Positions 19,098-27,699 of a DNA stretch of 64,000 bases are shown in pieces (the stretch's first letter is position 1; every line of letters starts with the position of its first letter). Under the pieces are notes generated by a model that saw only the letters and a list, made by a program, of their open reading frames with translations, was not told where the DNA came from and did not search any database. Source of the DNA: Bordetella genomosp. 12 (GTDB lineage: Bacteria; Pseudomonadota; Gammaproteobacteria; Burkholderiales; Burkholderiaceae_B). A program made the translations under genes and the position numbers. The stretch is taken from positions 620,001 to 684,000 of the forward strand of contig NZ_NEVU01000003.1 in assembly GCF_002261355.1 (NCBI RefSeq). The letters run 5' to 3'.

Positions 19098-19121
19098 TAA
19101 TATGTTTTTTTAAACATATTA
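19098..19121. promoter_or_regulatory. Perfect palindrome, candidate operator for the fds regulator
   Basis: TAATATGTTT-N4-AAACATATTA: 10-bp perfect arms around a TTTT spacer in an AT-rich island, in the 154-bp gap between the divergent regulator and fdsG. Symmetry and location suit a dimeric regulator controlling both directions. It is unlike a GC-rich terminator, as its stem is almost all A-T. Which protein binds it is inferred. Confidence 0.55.
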
Positions 19122-19191
19122 AACAGCCTGGCGGCGGCAAGCAAACGGCTTTCGGCGCGGGCGGCCTGCCCCTACGCCGTGAGGAGACATC

Positions 19192-19689
19192 TTGGGCCCG
19201 TCCTGTACCCCCGCGGAGGCATCCGCATCCTCCCCCGACGCCATCGTGCGCCAACTGTGCGACCGCCACGCCGGCCAGCCCGGCGCGCTGCTGCCCTTGC
19301 TGCATGACGTGCAGCACGCGCTGGGCCATATCCCTGCCCATACCGTCGCCCTCATCGCCCAGGCCCTGTCGTTGTCACGCGCCGAAGTGCATGGCGTGAT
19401 CACCTTTTATCCGGACTTCCGCAGCGAGCCGGGCGCACGCCACCGGCTGCAGATCTGCCGCGCCGAGGCCTGTCAGGCCATGGGCGGCGAGGCGCTGGCC
19501 GCCCATGCTCTGTCCCGGCTGGGCTGCGACTTTCATGGCCAGACCGCCGACGGCGCCTATGCGCTGGAGCCAGCCTATTGCCTGGGCCTGTGCGCCCAAT
19601 CGCCCGCACTCATGCTCGACGGGCGGCCCTATGCGCGCATGACCCCCGCCCGGCTGGACGGTCTGATCGACGGGCAGGGCCAGGCATGA
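19192..19689 (+). CDS. fdsG: NAD-linked formate dehydrogenase gamma subunit FdsG
   Basis: NuoE-like subunit carrying one [2Fe-2S] cluster in a thioredoxin-like fold. The four ligands appear in the CRAEACQ and CLGLCAQ pairs. It shuttles electrons between FdsB and FdsA in the cytosolic enzyme. The start is TTG at 19192: GAGGAG lies 5 nt before it and no ATG precedes the conserved region. Length 165 residues. It overlaps fdsB by 4 nt. Members of this complex oxidise formate to CO2 and reduce NAD+. Confidence 0.93.
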   Translation: MGPSCTPAEASASSPDAIVRQLCDRHAGQPGALLPLLHDVQHALGHIPAHTVALIAQALSLSRAEVHGVITFYPDFRSEPGARHRLQICRAEACQAMGGEALAAHALSRLGCDFHGQTADGAYALEPAYCLGLCAQSPALMLDGRPYARMTPARLDGLIDGQGQA

Positions 19690-21245
19690 CGGCCCCGGTA
19701 CGCATCTACATCCCCAAGGATGCCGCGGCCCTGGCCGTGGGCGCGGACGACGTCGCCCACGCCATTGCCGCCCAGGCCCGCCAGCGAGGTCTGGCCGTCG
19801 AGCTGGTGCGCAATGGCTCACGCGGGCTGCTGTGGCTGGAGCCGCTGGTCGAGATCGTCACGCCGCAAGGGCGGGTGGCCTACGGCCCCGTCGCGGCAGA
19901 CGACGTGGCCGGGCTGTTTGACGCCGGCTGGCTGGACGGTCAGCCCAGGCACCCCCTATCGCAGGGCCTCACCGAAGCCATCCCCTATCTGCAGCGCCAG
20001 GAAAGGCTGACGTTTGCCCGCGTGGGCGTGACCGACCCGCTGTCCATCGAAGACTACGCCGCCCACGGCGGCCTGGCGGGCCTGGAGCGGGCGCTGACGT
20101 TGACGCCAGCGCAGATCGTCGAGGAGGTCACCGCCTCGGGTCTGCGCGGCCGCGGCGGCGCGGCCTTTCCCACCGGCCTGAAGTGGAAAACGGTGCTCAC
20201 CGCGCCCGCGGCGACCAAATACATCGTCTGCAATGCCGACGAGGGCGATTCGGGCACCTTCGCCGACCGCCTGCTCATGGAAGGCGACCCGTATGCACTC
20301 ATTGAAGGCATGACCATCGCCGGCCTGGCCGTGGGCGCGCACGAGGGCTACATCTATGTGCGCTCCGAGTATCCGCATGCCATCGCCGCCTTGCGCGCCG
20401 CCGTGTGCCGGGCGCGTGAAGCGGGCTGGCTGGGCGCCAACCTCCACGGCAGCGGCAAACGCTTTGACCTCGAGGTCCGCCAGGGCGCGGGCGCCTACAT
20501 CTGCGGTGAAGAAACCGCCTTACTTGAAAGCCTGGAAGGCAAGCGCGGCGTGGTGCGCGCCAAGCCCCCGCTGCCGGCCATCAGCGGGCTGTTCGGCCAG
20601 CCCACGGTCATCAACAACGTGATTTCTCTGGCCACCGTGCCGACCATCCTGGCGCGAGGCGCCGCCTTTTACCGCGACTTCGGCGTGGGCCGCTCGCATG
20701 GCACGCTGCCGTTCCAGCTGGCCGGCAACATCAAGCATGGCGGTCTGGTCGAAAAGGCGTTCGGGCTCAGCCTGCGCGAACTGCTTTATGACTTCGGCGG
20801 CGGCAGCGCCACTGGCCGGCCGCTGCGCACCGCGCAGGTCGGCGGCCCGCTGGGTGCCTATCTGCCCGCCTCGCAATGGGACGTGCCCCTGGACTACGAG
20901 GCCTATGCCGCCATCTCGGCCATGGTCGGCCATGGCGGGGTGGTCGCCTTCGACGACAGCGTGGACATGGCCCGCATGGCGCGCTACGCCATGGCGTTCT
21001 GTGCCATCGAGTCCTGCGGCAAATGCACGCCCTGCCGTATCGGTTCGACGCGCGGCGTCGAAACCCTGGACCGCATCATCGCCGGCGGCCCGGCGCGCGA
21101 GACGCAAATCCATCTGCTGCGCGACCTCTGCGACACCATGCTGGGCGGCTCGCTGTGCGCGCTGGGCGGCATGGCCCCCTACCCGGTGCTGTCCGCGTTG
21201 AATCACTTTCCCGAAGACTTCGGGCAGATCACCCAGGCCGCCTGA
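19686..21245 (+). CDS. fdsB: NAD-linked formate dehydrogenase beta subunit FdsB
   Basis: NuoF-like diaphorase subunit that binds FMN and NAD+. An N-terminal thioredoxin-like extension (about 1-110) precedes the NuoF core with GRGGAAFPTGLKW and CNADEGDSGTF (FMN/NAD site), ICGEETALLES, and the [4Fe-4S] ligands in ESCGKCTPCR near 440. The ATG at 19686 overlaps the fdsG stop. 519 residues. The N-terminal extension is typical of soluble formate dehydrogenases and of some hydrogenases. Confidence 0.95.
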   Translation: MTAPVRIYIPKDAAALAVGADDVAHAIAAQARQRGLAVELVRNGSRGLLWLEPLVEIVTPQGRVAYGPVAADDVAGLFDAGWLDGQPRHPLSQGLTEAIPYLQRQERLTFARVGVTDPLSIEDYAAHGGLAGLERALTLTPAQIVEEVTASGLRGRGGAAFPTGLKWKTVLTAPAATKYIVCNADEGDSGTFADRLLMEGDPYALIEGMTIAGLAVGAHEGYIYVRSEYPHAIAALRAAVCRAREAGWLGANLHGSGKRFDLEVRQGAGAYICGEETALLESLEGKRGVVRAKPPLPAISGLFGQPTVINNVISLATVPTILARGAAFYRDFGVGRSHGTLPFQLAGNIKHGGLVEKAFGLSLRELLYDFGGGSATGRPLRTAQVGGPLGAYLPASQWDVPLDYEAYAAISAMVGHGGVVAFDDSVDMARMARYAMAFCAIESCGKCTPCRIGSTRGVETLDRIIAGGPARETQIHLLRDLCDTMLGGSLCALGGMAPYPVLSALNHFPEDFGQITQAA

Positions 21246-21256
21246 AGGAGCCCGCC

Positions 21257-24124
21257 ATGCTGGAAACCGTCATCAAACGCGACCGCGACCTGGGAACACC
21301 GGCTCGCGTGAGCGAACGCCTGGTCAGCCTCACCATAGACGGCCAGACCATCCGCGTGCCCGAGGGCACGTCGGTCATGCGGGCCGCCGCCGAAGCAGGC
21401 ATCAACATCCCCAAGCTATGCGCCACGGACAGTCTGGAGGCCTTCGGTTCCTGCCGGCTCTGCCTGGTGCAGATCGAAGGCCGGCGCGGCTACCCGGCCT
21501 CGTGCACGACGCCGGCCGAGGACGGCATGGTGGTGATCACCGAAACGCCCAAGCTGCACGAGCTGCGCCGCGGCGTGATGGAACTCTATATCTCCGACCA
21601 TCCGCTCGATTGCCTGACCTGCGCGGCCAATGGCGATTGCGAACTGCAGGACATGGCGGGCGTGGTGGGCCTGCGCAATGTGCGCTACGGCCACGGCGGC
21701 GCCAATCATCTGCAGGCGGCCAAGGACGAATCCAACCCCTACTTCAGCTACGATCCGTCCAAGTGCATCGTGTGCAACCGTTGCGTGCGCGCCTGCGAGG
21801 AAACCCAAGGCACCTTTGCGCTGACCATTTCCGGCAAGGGCTTCGATGCCCGCGTCTCTGCGGGCCAGGACCAGCCCTTCATGGAAAGCGAGTGCGTGTC
21901 CTGTGGCGCCTGTGTGCAGGCTTGCCCGACCGCGACGCTGCAGGAAAAAACCGTCATCATGATGGGCCAGGCCGAACACGCCGTCGTCACGACCTGCGCC
22001 TATTGCGGTGTGGGCTGCGGCTTTAAGGCCGAGATGAAAGGCCAGGAAGTGGTGCGCATGGTGCCCTGGAAAGACGGGCAGGCCAACCGTGGCCACTCTT
22101 GCGTCAAAGGCCGCTTCGCCTGGGGCTACACCACGCACCGCGAGCGCGTACTCAAGCCCATGATACGCAAGCGCATCAGCGATCCCTGGCAGGAAGTGTC
22201 CTGGGACGAAGCCATCGATTATGCAGCGTCCGAGTTCCGTCGCATCCAGGCGCGCCATGGCCGCGATGCGGTCGGCGGCATCACCTCGTCGCGCTGCACC
22301 AACGAAGAAACCTGGCTGGTGCAAAAGCTGATTCGCGCCGCCTTCAACACCAACAATGTCGACACCTGCGCGCGGGTGTGCCATTCGCCCACGGGCTACG
22401 GGCTGAAGCAGACGCTGGGCGAATCGGCCGGCACGCAGACCTTCGACTCGGTCATGCACAGCGACGTCGTGATCGTCATGGGCGCCAATCCCAGCAGCGG
22501 GCATCCCGTGTTCGCCTCGCGCCTGAAAAAACGCCTGCGCCAGGGCGCGCGGCTCATCGTCATCGACCCGCGCCGCATCGAACTGGTCGACGCGCCGCAC
22601 ATCAAGGCCGACTACCACTTGCAGGTGCGCCCCGGCACCAATGTGGCCCTGTTGACCGCCCTGGCGCACGTCATCGTCACCGAGGGTCTGGTCGCCGAGG
22701 CCTTCGTGGCCGAACGTTGCGAAACCCCCGCCTTCGAGCAATGGAAGCAATTCGTGGCCCGCCCCGAGCACGCGCCCGAAGCCACCCAGGACGTGACCGG
22801 CGTGCCGGCCGAGGTGGTGCGCGGCGCGGCACGGCTGTATGCCGGCGCGGGCAACGCCGCCATCTATTACGGCCTGGGCGTGACCGAACACAGCCAGGGC
22901 TCGACCACCGTCATGGCCATCGCCAATCTGGCCATGGCCACGGGCAATATCGGCCGTGAAGGCGTGGGCGTGAACCCGCTGCGCGGACAGAACAATGTGC
23001 AAGGCTCTTGCGACATGGGGTCTTTTCCGCATGAGCTGCCTGGCTACCGCCATATTTCCGACAACGAGGCGCGCGCGCTGTTCGAGGCCGACTGGGGCGT
23101 GACGCTGCAGCCCGAGCCGGGGCTGCGCATTCCCAATATGTTCGAAGCCGCGCTGGCCGGGAGTTTCCTGGGGCTGTACTGCCAGGGCGAGGACATCGTG
23201 CAATCCGATCCCAACACCCAGCACGTGGCCGCCGCCCTGTCGGCCATGGAGTGCATCGTGGTGCAGGATCTGTTTCTGAACGAGACCGCCAAGTACGCCC
23301 ACGTCTTTCTGCCGGGTTCGTCCTTTCTCGAAAAGGATGGCACGTTCACCAATGCCGAGCGCCGCATTTCGCGTGTGCGCAAAGTGATGGAGCCGCGCAA
23401 TGGCATGGCCGACTGGGAAATCACCATGGCGCTGTCCAATGCGCTGGGTTATCCCATGAACTACCGCCATCCGTCGGAGATCATGGCCGAGATCGCGCGC
23501 CTGACGCCCTCTTTCAGCGGCGTGACCTACGACAAACTGGAGCGCGCCGGCAGCCTGCAATGGCCCTGCAACGACGACAGCCCGCAGGGCACCCCCATCA
23601 TGCATGTCGACGGTTTCGTGCGCGGCAAGGGGCGTTTCATGATCACGCGTTATGTCGCCACCGACGAACGCAGCACGCGCCGCTTTCCGCTGCTGCTCAC
23701 CACGGGCCGCATCCTGTCGCAGTACAACGTCGGCGCGCAGACTCGCCGCACGGAGAATGTGCGCTGGCATGCGGAAGACGTGCTGGAGATGCATCCGCAG
23801 GATGCCGAGGACCGCGGCGTGCGCGAGGGGGATTGGGTCGGCATACAAAGCCGCGCGGGCGAAACCGTGCTGCGCGCCACGCTGACAGACCGGGTGCAGC
23901 CCGGCGTGGTATATACGACATTCCACTTCCCGGAATCCGGCGCCAATGTGGTCACGACCGACAACTCGGATTGGGCCACCAACTGCCCGGAGTACAAGGT
24001 GACGGCCGTCCAGGTCACGCGGGTATCGCAACCCTCGGAATGGCAGCGCCAATGGACGCGCTTTACCGCGACGCAGCAGCGCCTGCTTAACGACCGCGAT
24101 ACAGCCGTGCTGGCCGGGAAATAA
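21257..24124 (+). CDS. fdsA: NAD-linked formate dehydrogenase alpha (catalytic) subunit FdsA
   Basis: Catalytic molybdenum subunit, 955 residues. In order: a plant-type [2Fe-2S] ferredoxin domain (about 15-95), a His/Cys-ligated [4Fe-4S] site (DHPLDCLTC region), two [4Fe-4S] motifs CIVCNRCVRAC and CVSCGACVQAC, a further cluster CAYCGVGC at the start of the molybdopterin domain, then the bis-MGD oxidoreductase domain and a C-terminal dinucleotide-binding domain. Cys375 in RVCHSPTG is the presumed Mo ligand; Cys rather than selenocysteine, so no Sec machinery is required. GGAG lies 9 nt before the start. Partners: FdsG, FdsB, FdsD. Confidence 0.97.
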   Translation: MLETVIKRDRDLGTPARVSERLVSLTIDGQTIRVPEGTSVMRAAAEAGINIPKLCATDSLEAFGSCRLCLVQIEGRRGYPASCTTPAEDGMVVITETPKLHELRRGVMELYISDHPLDCLTCAANGDCELQDMAGVVGLRNVRYGHGGANHLQAAKDESNPYFSYDPSKCIVCNRCVRACEETQGTFALTISGKGFDARVSAGQDQPFMESECVSCGACVQACPTATLQEKTVIMMGQAEHAVVTTCAYCGVGCGFKAEMKGQEVVRMVPWKDGQANRGHSCVKGRFAWGYTTHRERVLKPMIRKRISDPWQEVSWDEAIDYAASEFRRIQARHGRDAVGGITSSRCTNEETWLVQKLIRAAFNTNNVDTCARVCHSPTGYGLKQTLGESAGTQTFDSVMHSDVVIVMGANPSSGHPVFASRLKKRLRQGARLIVIDPRRIELVDAPHIKADYHLQVRPGTNVALLTALAHVIVTEGLVAEAFVAERCETPAFEQWKQFVARPEHAPEATQDVTGVPAEVVRGAARLYAGAGNAAIYYGLGVTEHSQGSTTVMAIANLAMATGNIGREGVGVNPLRGQNNVQGSCDMGSFPHELPGYRHISDNEARALFEADWGVTLQPEPGLRIPNMFEAALAGSFLGLYCQGEDIVQSDPNTQHVAAALSAMECIVVQDLFLNETAKYAHVFLPGSSFLEKDGTFTNAERRISRVRKVMEPRNGMADWEITMALSNALGYPMNYRHPSEIMAEIARLTPSFSGVTYDKLERAGSLQWPCNDDSPQGTPIMHVDGFVRGKGRFMITRYVATDERSTRRFPLLLTTGRILSQYNVGAQTRRTENVRWHAEDVLEMHPQDAEDRGVREGDWVGIQSRAGETVLRATLTDRVQPGVVYTTFHFPESGANVVTTDNSDWATNCPEYKVTAVQVTRVSQPSEWQRQWTRFTATQQRLLNDRDTAVLAGK

Positions 24125-24141
24125 CGCCTGCGAGACCCGTC

Positions 24142-24963
24142 ATGACCGCATCCGATGCAAGCAACTGGCCCGACCATCGCAAGGTCGAGGTCTGGCGCGT
24201 GCGCGCCGAACGCAAGCAGCGCGAACCCGACACGGACCTGCTGGCCGAAGAGACGCCGGTGGCGCTCGAGTTCAATGGGATCAGCCACGCCACCATGCTG
24301 GCCACGCCGGCCGATCTCGAGGACTTCGCGCTCGGCTTTGCCCTGAGCGAAGGCATCGTCGGCGCGGCCAGCGACGTGCGCGGCATCGACCTGCAGCCGC
24401 GTCCCGACGGCATCGTGGTGCAACTCGAAATCGCCACCGCCTGCGAGGTCCAGCTCAAGCAGCGACGCCGCGCCATGGCAGGCCGCACCGGCTGCGGCCT
24501 GTGCGGCGTGGAGACGCTGCCCGAAGTCATGCGTCCGGTCGCCCCCTTGCCGCCCCAGCCTGCGCTGCCGCTGGCTGGCCTGTTGGCGGCCATGCGCGCA
24601 CTGCGCGCCCGCCAGGTGCTGCACGAGATCACCGGCGCCACGCACGCCGCAGGCTGGGCCGATGCCTCGGGCGAATTGCGGCTGGTGCGCGAGGACGTCG
24701 GGCGGCACAACGCCCTGGACAAACTCATCGGCGCGCTGGCGCGCGCCGGGCTGCCCGCCGCGCAGGGCATGGTCGTCGTCTCCAGCCGCGCCAGCTTCGA
24801 AATGGTGCAAAAGACCGCCAGCGCCGGCATCGGCGTCCTGGCCGCCGTCTCTGCCCCGACCGCCCTGGCGCAGCGCCTCGCCGAGCAGACCGGGCTGGCG
24901 CTGGCCGGCTTTGTGCGCGGTGAGGACGCCACGCTCTATGCCCATCCCGGCCGGCTCGTCTGA
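24142..24963 (+). CDS. fdhD: Formate dehydrogenase sulfurtransferase FdhD
   Basis: Accessory protein (called FdsC in some species) that passes sulfur from a cysteine desulfurase to the bis-MGD cofactor of formate dehydrogenase and is needed for activity. The sulfur-relay CxxC is C118-C121 in GRTGCGLCG. 273 residues, normal length. It lies 17 nt after fdsA in the same operon. It is not a structural subunit. Confidence 0.95.
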   Translation: MTASDASNWPDHRKVEVWRVRAERKQREPDTDLLAEETPVALEFNGISHATMLATPADLEDFALGFALSEGIVGAASDVRGIDLQPRPDGIVVQLEIATACEVQLKQRRRAMAGRTGCGLCGVETLPEVMRPVAPLPPQPALPLAGLLAAMRALRARQVLHEITGATHAAGWADASGELRLVREDVGRHNALDKLIGALARAGLPAAQGMVVVSSRASFEMVQKTASAGIGVLAAVSAPTALAQRLAEQTGLALAGFVRGEDATLYAHPGRLV

Positions 24964-24991
24964 ACGCCGGCTGCATCAACCCGAATCTCTT

Positions 24992-25252
24992 ATGGACGCC
25001 ACGAACCTCATCCGCATGGCCAACCGCATCGGCGACTTCTTCGAGGCCTACCCCGACAACGCCGAAGCCCTCGAAGGCATCGCCAATCACATCGAGAAAT
25101 TCTGGGAACCCCGCATGCGCTGGCAACTGCTGGATTTTCTGGCCGCGCATCCGGATGGGCAGGCGGCCGACATCAGCCTGCATCCGCTGCTGCGCCTGTC
25201 GGTCATGCAGAACACCGCCCGCCTGACGCCGCGCCAGGCCCGCCGGCCCTGA
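24992..25252 (+). CDS. fdsD: Formate dehydrogenase delta subunit FdsD
   Basis: Small helical protein of 86 residues that closes soluble fds operons. It helps cofactor insertion or stabilises the FdsABG complex. The start MDATNLIRMANRIGDFFE and the KFWEPRMR stretch are typical. It follows fdhD by 28 nt. The start is set by similarity to the family, as the reading upstream is not protein-like. Confidence 0.92.
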   Translation: MDATNLIRMANRIGDFFEAYPDNAEALEGIANHIEKFWEPRMRWQLLDFLAAHPDGQAADISLHPLLRLSVMQNTARLTPRQARRP

Positions 25253-25255
25253 ACT

Positions 25256-25274
25256 GCCGGGGGCCCGCCCCGGC
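25256..25274 (+). terminator. GC hairpin after fdsD
   Basis: GCCGGGG/CCCCGGC, a 7-bp stem with a 5-nt loop beginning 3 nt after the fdsD stop. It lacks a clear T-run (GGCGGTAAAAA follows), so it may be a weak terminator or a 3'-end stabiliser at the end of the fds operon. Confidence 0.4.
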
Positions 25275-25303
25275 GGCGGTAAAAACCGGCTACATTGCCG
25301 CCT

Positions 25304-26428
25304 ATGTCTTCCCCCCCCATCACCCTGGTCCACTGGACCGACGCCGACGGATCGGCCCGCCAGGCGCGCTGGCAATCGGAAAGCGGCGCTGCGGCGCCGA
25401 CCCGCATCGAGGTCATCGACGACCGCATGCCCGCGGACGTGGCTTACCGCAAGGCGTGCGAAGGCACCGCCCTGCTGTGGCGCGGCGACTTTCACAACGC
25501 CCGCCAATTGCTCCAGGCCATGACGCGACGCATGGACAAACGGCCGCCCAAGGCGGCCGAGACGCCGCGCGACCGTTTCAATCAGCACCGCATGTGGCAA
25601 GCCCAGCGCGCGCGCACGCTGGGCAAACTGCTGATCGAAATCGGCCCGGATCATGACCTGGCGCTGCGGCGCGCGCCGTCGGTGGCGCCGGTCTGCGCCG
25701 CCGCTGGCGTGGCCGCGCCTTGCCTGATGTCGTTGCGCGAATTGCAAGGCCTGCTCGGCGCCCATGAGTGGCAGAAAAAAGGCGTGGCCATCGCCGCGCT
25801 GGGCGGGCAACGCATCCACCCCTGCTACGGCGTGTATTCGCCGGTGCGTGGCGAGTACATCGATCTGGTGGCCCAGGCGCCCCTGCCGCAAGGCCCGATC
25901 TTCGACATCGGCACCGGCACGGGTGTTCTGGCCGCCGTCCTCGCGCGCCGCAGCCCGCATGCCGTGACCGCCACCGACCTGGACGCGCGCGCGCTGGCCT
26001 GCGCGCAAGCCAATCTGCAACGTCTGGGGCTGAGCGAGCGCGTCTGCCTGCAACAGACCGATCTGTTTCCGTCAGGGCGGGCCGCGCTCGTCGTGTGCAA
26101 CCCGCCCTGGCTGCCCGCCAAGCCCAGCTCGCCGATCGAACATGCCGTGTATGACCCCGACAGCCGCATGCTGCGGGCTTTTTTACAGGGGCTGCCGGAC
26201 CACTTACTGCCCGGCGGCGAGGGCTGGCTGATCCTGTCCGACCTGGCCGAGCATCTGGGCCTGCGCGGCCCGGACGATCTGCAGCAATGGATCGCGCAGG
26301 CCAGCCTGCGGGTGGTGCAACGCCACACCGCGCGGCCGCAACATCCGCGCGCGCTCGACACCACCGATCCCTTGCATCGGGCGCGATCGCAAGAGCTGAC
26401 CTCGCTCTGGCGCCTGGCCTGCGCCTGA
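25304..26428 (+). CDS. Class I SAM-dependent methyltransferase, PrmC/HemK-like
   Basis: A 374-residue protein with an unassigned N-terminal region (about 1-190) and a Rossmann methyltransferase domain. DIGTGTGVLA (about residue 205) is the SAM-binding loop and VVCNPPWLP the NPPY-type catalytic motif, which indicates methylation of a nitrogen on protein glutamine, DNA or RNA. The substrate is unknown. A TTG three codons upstream (25295) is possible but ATG 25304 is preferred. It stands alone 51 nt after fdsD and faces the chromate transporter genes. Confidence 0.8.
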   Translation: MSSPPITLVHWTDADGSARQARWQSESGAAAPTRIEVIDDRMPADVAYRKACEGTALLWRGDFHNARQLLQAMTRRMDKRPPKAAETPRDRFNQHRMWQAQRARTLGKLLIEIGPDHDLALRRAPSVAPVCAAAGVAAPCLMSLRELQGLLGAHEWQKKGVAIAALGGQRIHPCYGVYSPVRGEYIDLVAQAPLPQGPIFDIGTGTGVLAAVLARRSPHAVTATDLDARALACAQANLQRLGLSERVCLQQTDLFPSGRAALVVCNPPWLPAKPSSPIEHAVYDPDSRMLRAFLQGLPDHLLPGGEGWLILSDLAEHLGLRGPDDLQQWIAQASLRVVQRHTARPQHPRALDTTDPLHRARSQELTSLWRLACA

Positions 26429-26444
26429 ACCGCAGCGGGCGGGT

Positions 26445-26969
26445 TTACCCCCCGAACAACAATCCCGCCAGCGCGCCGGCGGCCAGCAGCCAGAGCGGAT
26501 GCACGCGCGTGAGCGTGGCGGCCAGCGCGGCGGCCGCGGCAATGGCGGCGGTGGCCGCGTCATGCGCCGAGGCGTAGGTGATCAGGGCCGCGCTGGCCGC
26601 CATCAGGCCGGCGGTCATGGGAAAAATCCCCGCCTGCACCACGGCACGCCAGGGCTTTTCCTTGAAACGCTCCCACAGGCCGAGCGCCAGCACCACGACC
26701 ACCGAAGAGGGGCCGAATTTGGCGATGGTCGTCACCAGCACGCCCATCCAGCCGGCCACATGCCATCCGACCAGCGTGACGACCATGAGGTTGGGGCCGG
26801 GCGCGGCCTGACCCAGGGCGAACAGCGCGCCAAAATCGGCCGCCGACATCCACTGATGGACCTCGACGACCTGGCGCTGCATTTCCGGCAGGATGGTATT
26901 GCCGCCGCCGAAGGCCAGCAGCGAGAGCTGCGTGAAGATGAGGGCCAGCGCAACCAGGGTGGAAATCAT
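26445..26969 (-). CDS. Chromate transporter family protein, second half
   Basis: Short CHR-family membrane protein of 174 residues with about six hydrophobic segments. The LAFGGGNTILPEMQRQVV motif and GQAAPGPN are family signatures. It overlaps the preceding half-gene by 4 nt, so the two form a heterodimeric equivalent of full-length ChrA. CHR proteins export chromate by proton antiport; sulfate or another anion cannot be excluded. Confidence 0.9.
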   Translation of the reverse strand: MISTLVALALIFTQLSLLAFGGGNTILPEMQRQVVEVHQWMSAADFGALFALGQAAPGPNLMVVTLVGWHVAGWMGVLVTTIAKFGPSSVVVVLALGLWERFKEKPWRAVVQAGIFPMTAGLMAASAALITYASAHDAATAAIAAAAALAATLTRVHPLWLLAAGALAGLLFGG

Positions 26970-27532
26970 CGCCGTCTCCGCCAGGTCAGAAAGATACTGA
27001 GCGGCGTGAGCACCAGCATCGAGGGCAGCAAAGGCAGCCGCAGGACGGCGATCGCGGCAAAGCAGGCCAGCGCGATCGCGATACCGGGCCAGTTGCCGCG
27101 CAACGGGCGCGCGATCTTGACGGCCATGGAGATCAACAAGCCTGCAGCGGCCGCCGCCAGGCCGGCGAACATATGCTGAATGTGCGGGTCGCCTTCGTAG
27201 CGCTGGTAGATGGTTCCCAGCATGATCACGATGATCGACGGCGCCAGTATCAGGCCCATCAGGGCCGCGAACGCGCCACGCGGGCCGTGAAAGCGCGCGC
27301 CCACCGCGACCGACAGGTTGATGATGTTGCCCCCCGGCAGAAACTGGCACAGCCCCAGCAGGTCGGTGAACTCATCGCCGCTGAGCCAGCGTTCTTTCTC
27401 CACCAGCATGCGGCGCGCCAGCGGCAAGGCGCCGCCAAAGGCGGAAATGCCCAGGCGGAAAAAGCCGTAAAAAAGCTGGCCGCAGGATGGCCGGTGGCGG
27501 CCTGGATCGGTCTCGGGCGTGATGGCTGTCAT
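26966..27532 (-). CDS. Chromate transporter family protein, first half
   Basis: Short CHR-family protein, 188 residues. FFRLGISAFGGALPLARRMLV and LLGLCQFLPGGN match the signatures of the N-terminal half of ChrA. First of a two-gene unit with the other half. The pair is divergent from the universal stress protein gene, with 167 bp between. Confidence 0.9.
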   Translation of the reverse strand: MTAITPETDPGRHRPSCGQLFYGFFRLGISAFGGALPLARRMLVEKERWLSGDEFTDLLGLCQFLPGGNIINLSVAVGARFHGPRGAFAALMGLILAPSIIVIMLGTIYQRYEGDPHIQHMFAGLAAAAAGLLISMAVKIARPLRGNWPGIAIALACFAAIAVLRLPLLPSMLVLTPLSIFLTWRRRR

Positions 27533-27649
27533 GGGGGGCGCGCGGGTCTCAAGCGGGCTTTATTCGAATGTGGCGGCAAGGCTACTCCTGACCCGGGCTG
27601 GCCGCAAATCCCGCCGCCCGGGCCGGTGAGCAACCGCGGCCATTGTGAT

Positions 27650-27686
27650 TTACAGTGTAAGCAGCGGCGCCTGTCTGGCGCCTGTC
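27650..27686 (+). promoter_or_regulatory. Palindrome and tandem repeat before the stress-protein gene
   Basis: TTACA-G-TGTAA (27650-27660) is an 11-bp palindrome. It is followed by two copies of GGCGCCTGTC (27666-27675 and 27677-27686), whose GGCGCC cores can also pair as a 6-bp hairpin with a 5-nt loop. The set ends right before the AGGAGG ribosome site. It may be an operator or a leader structure; neither is proved. Confidence 0.35.
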
Positions 27687-27699
27687 CAGGAGGAAAATC

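Noticed and set aside
19098-19121. Reading the palindrome as a rho-independent terminator
   Set aside because: The stem is almost entirely A-T, lies upstream of both divergent genes and not after a gene, and so is a better operator candidate.
21416-24052. 878-codon open frame on the minus strand opposite fdsA
   Set aside because: Antisense shadow of a well-recognised gene; His/Gly/Ala-rich translation without motifs.
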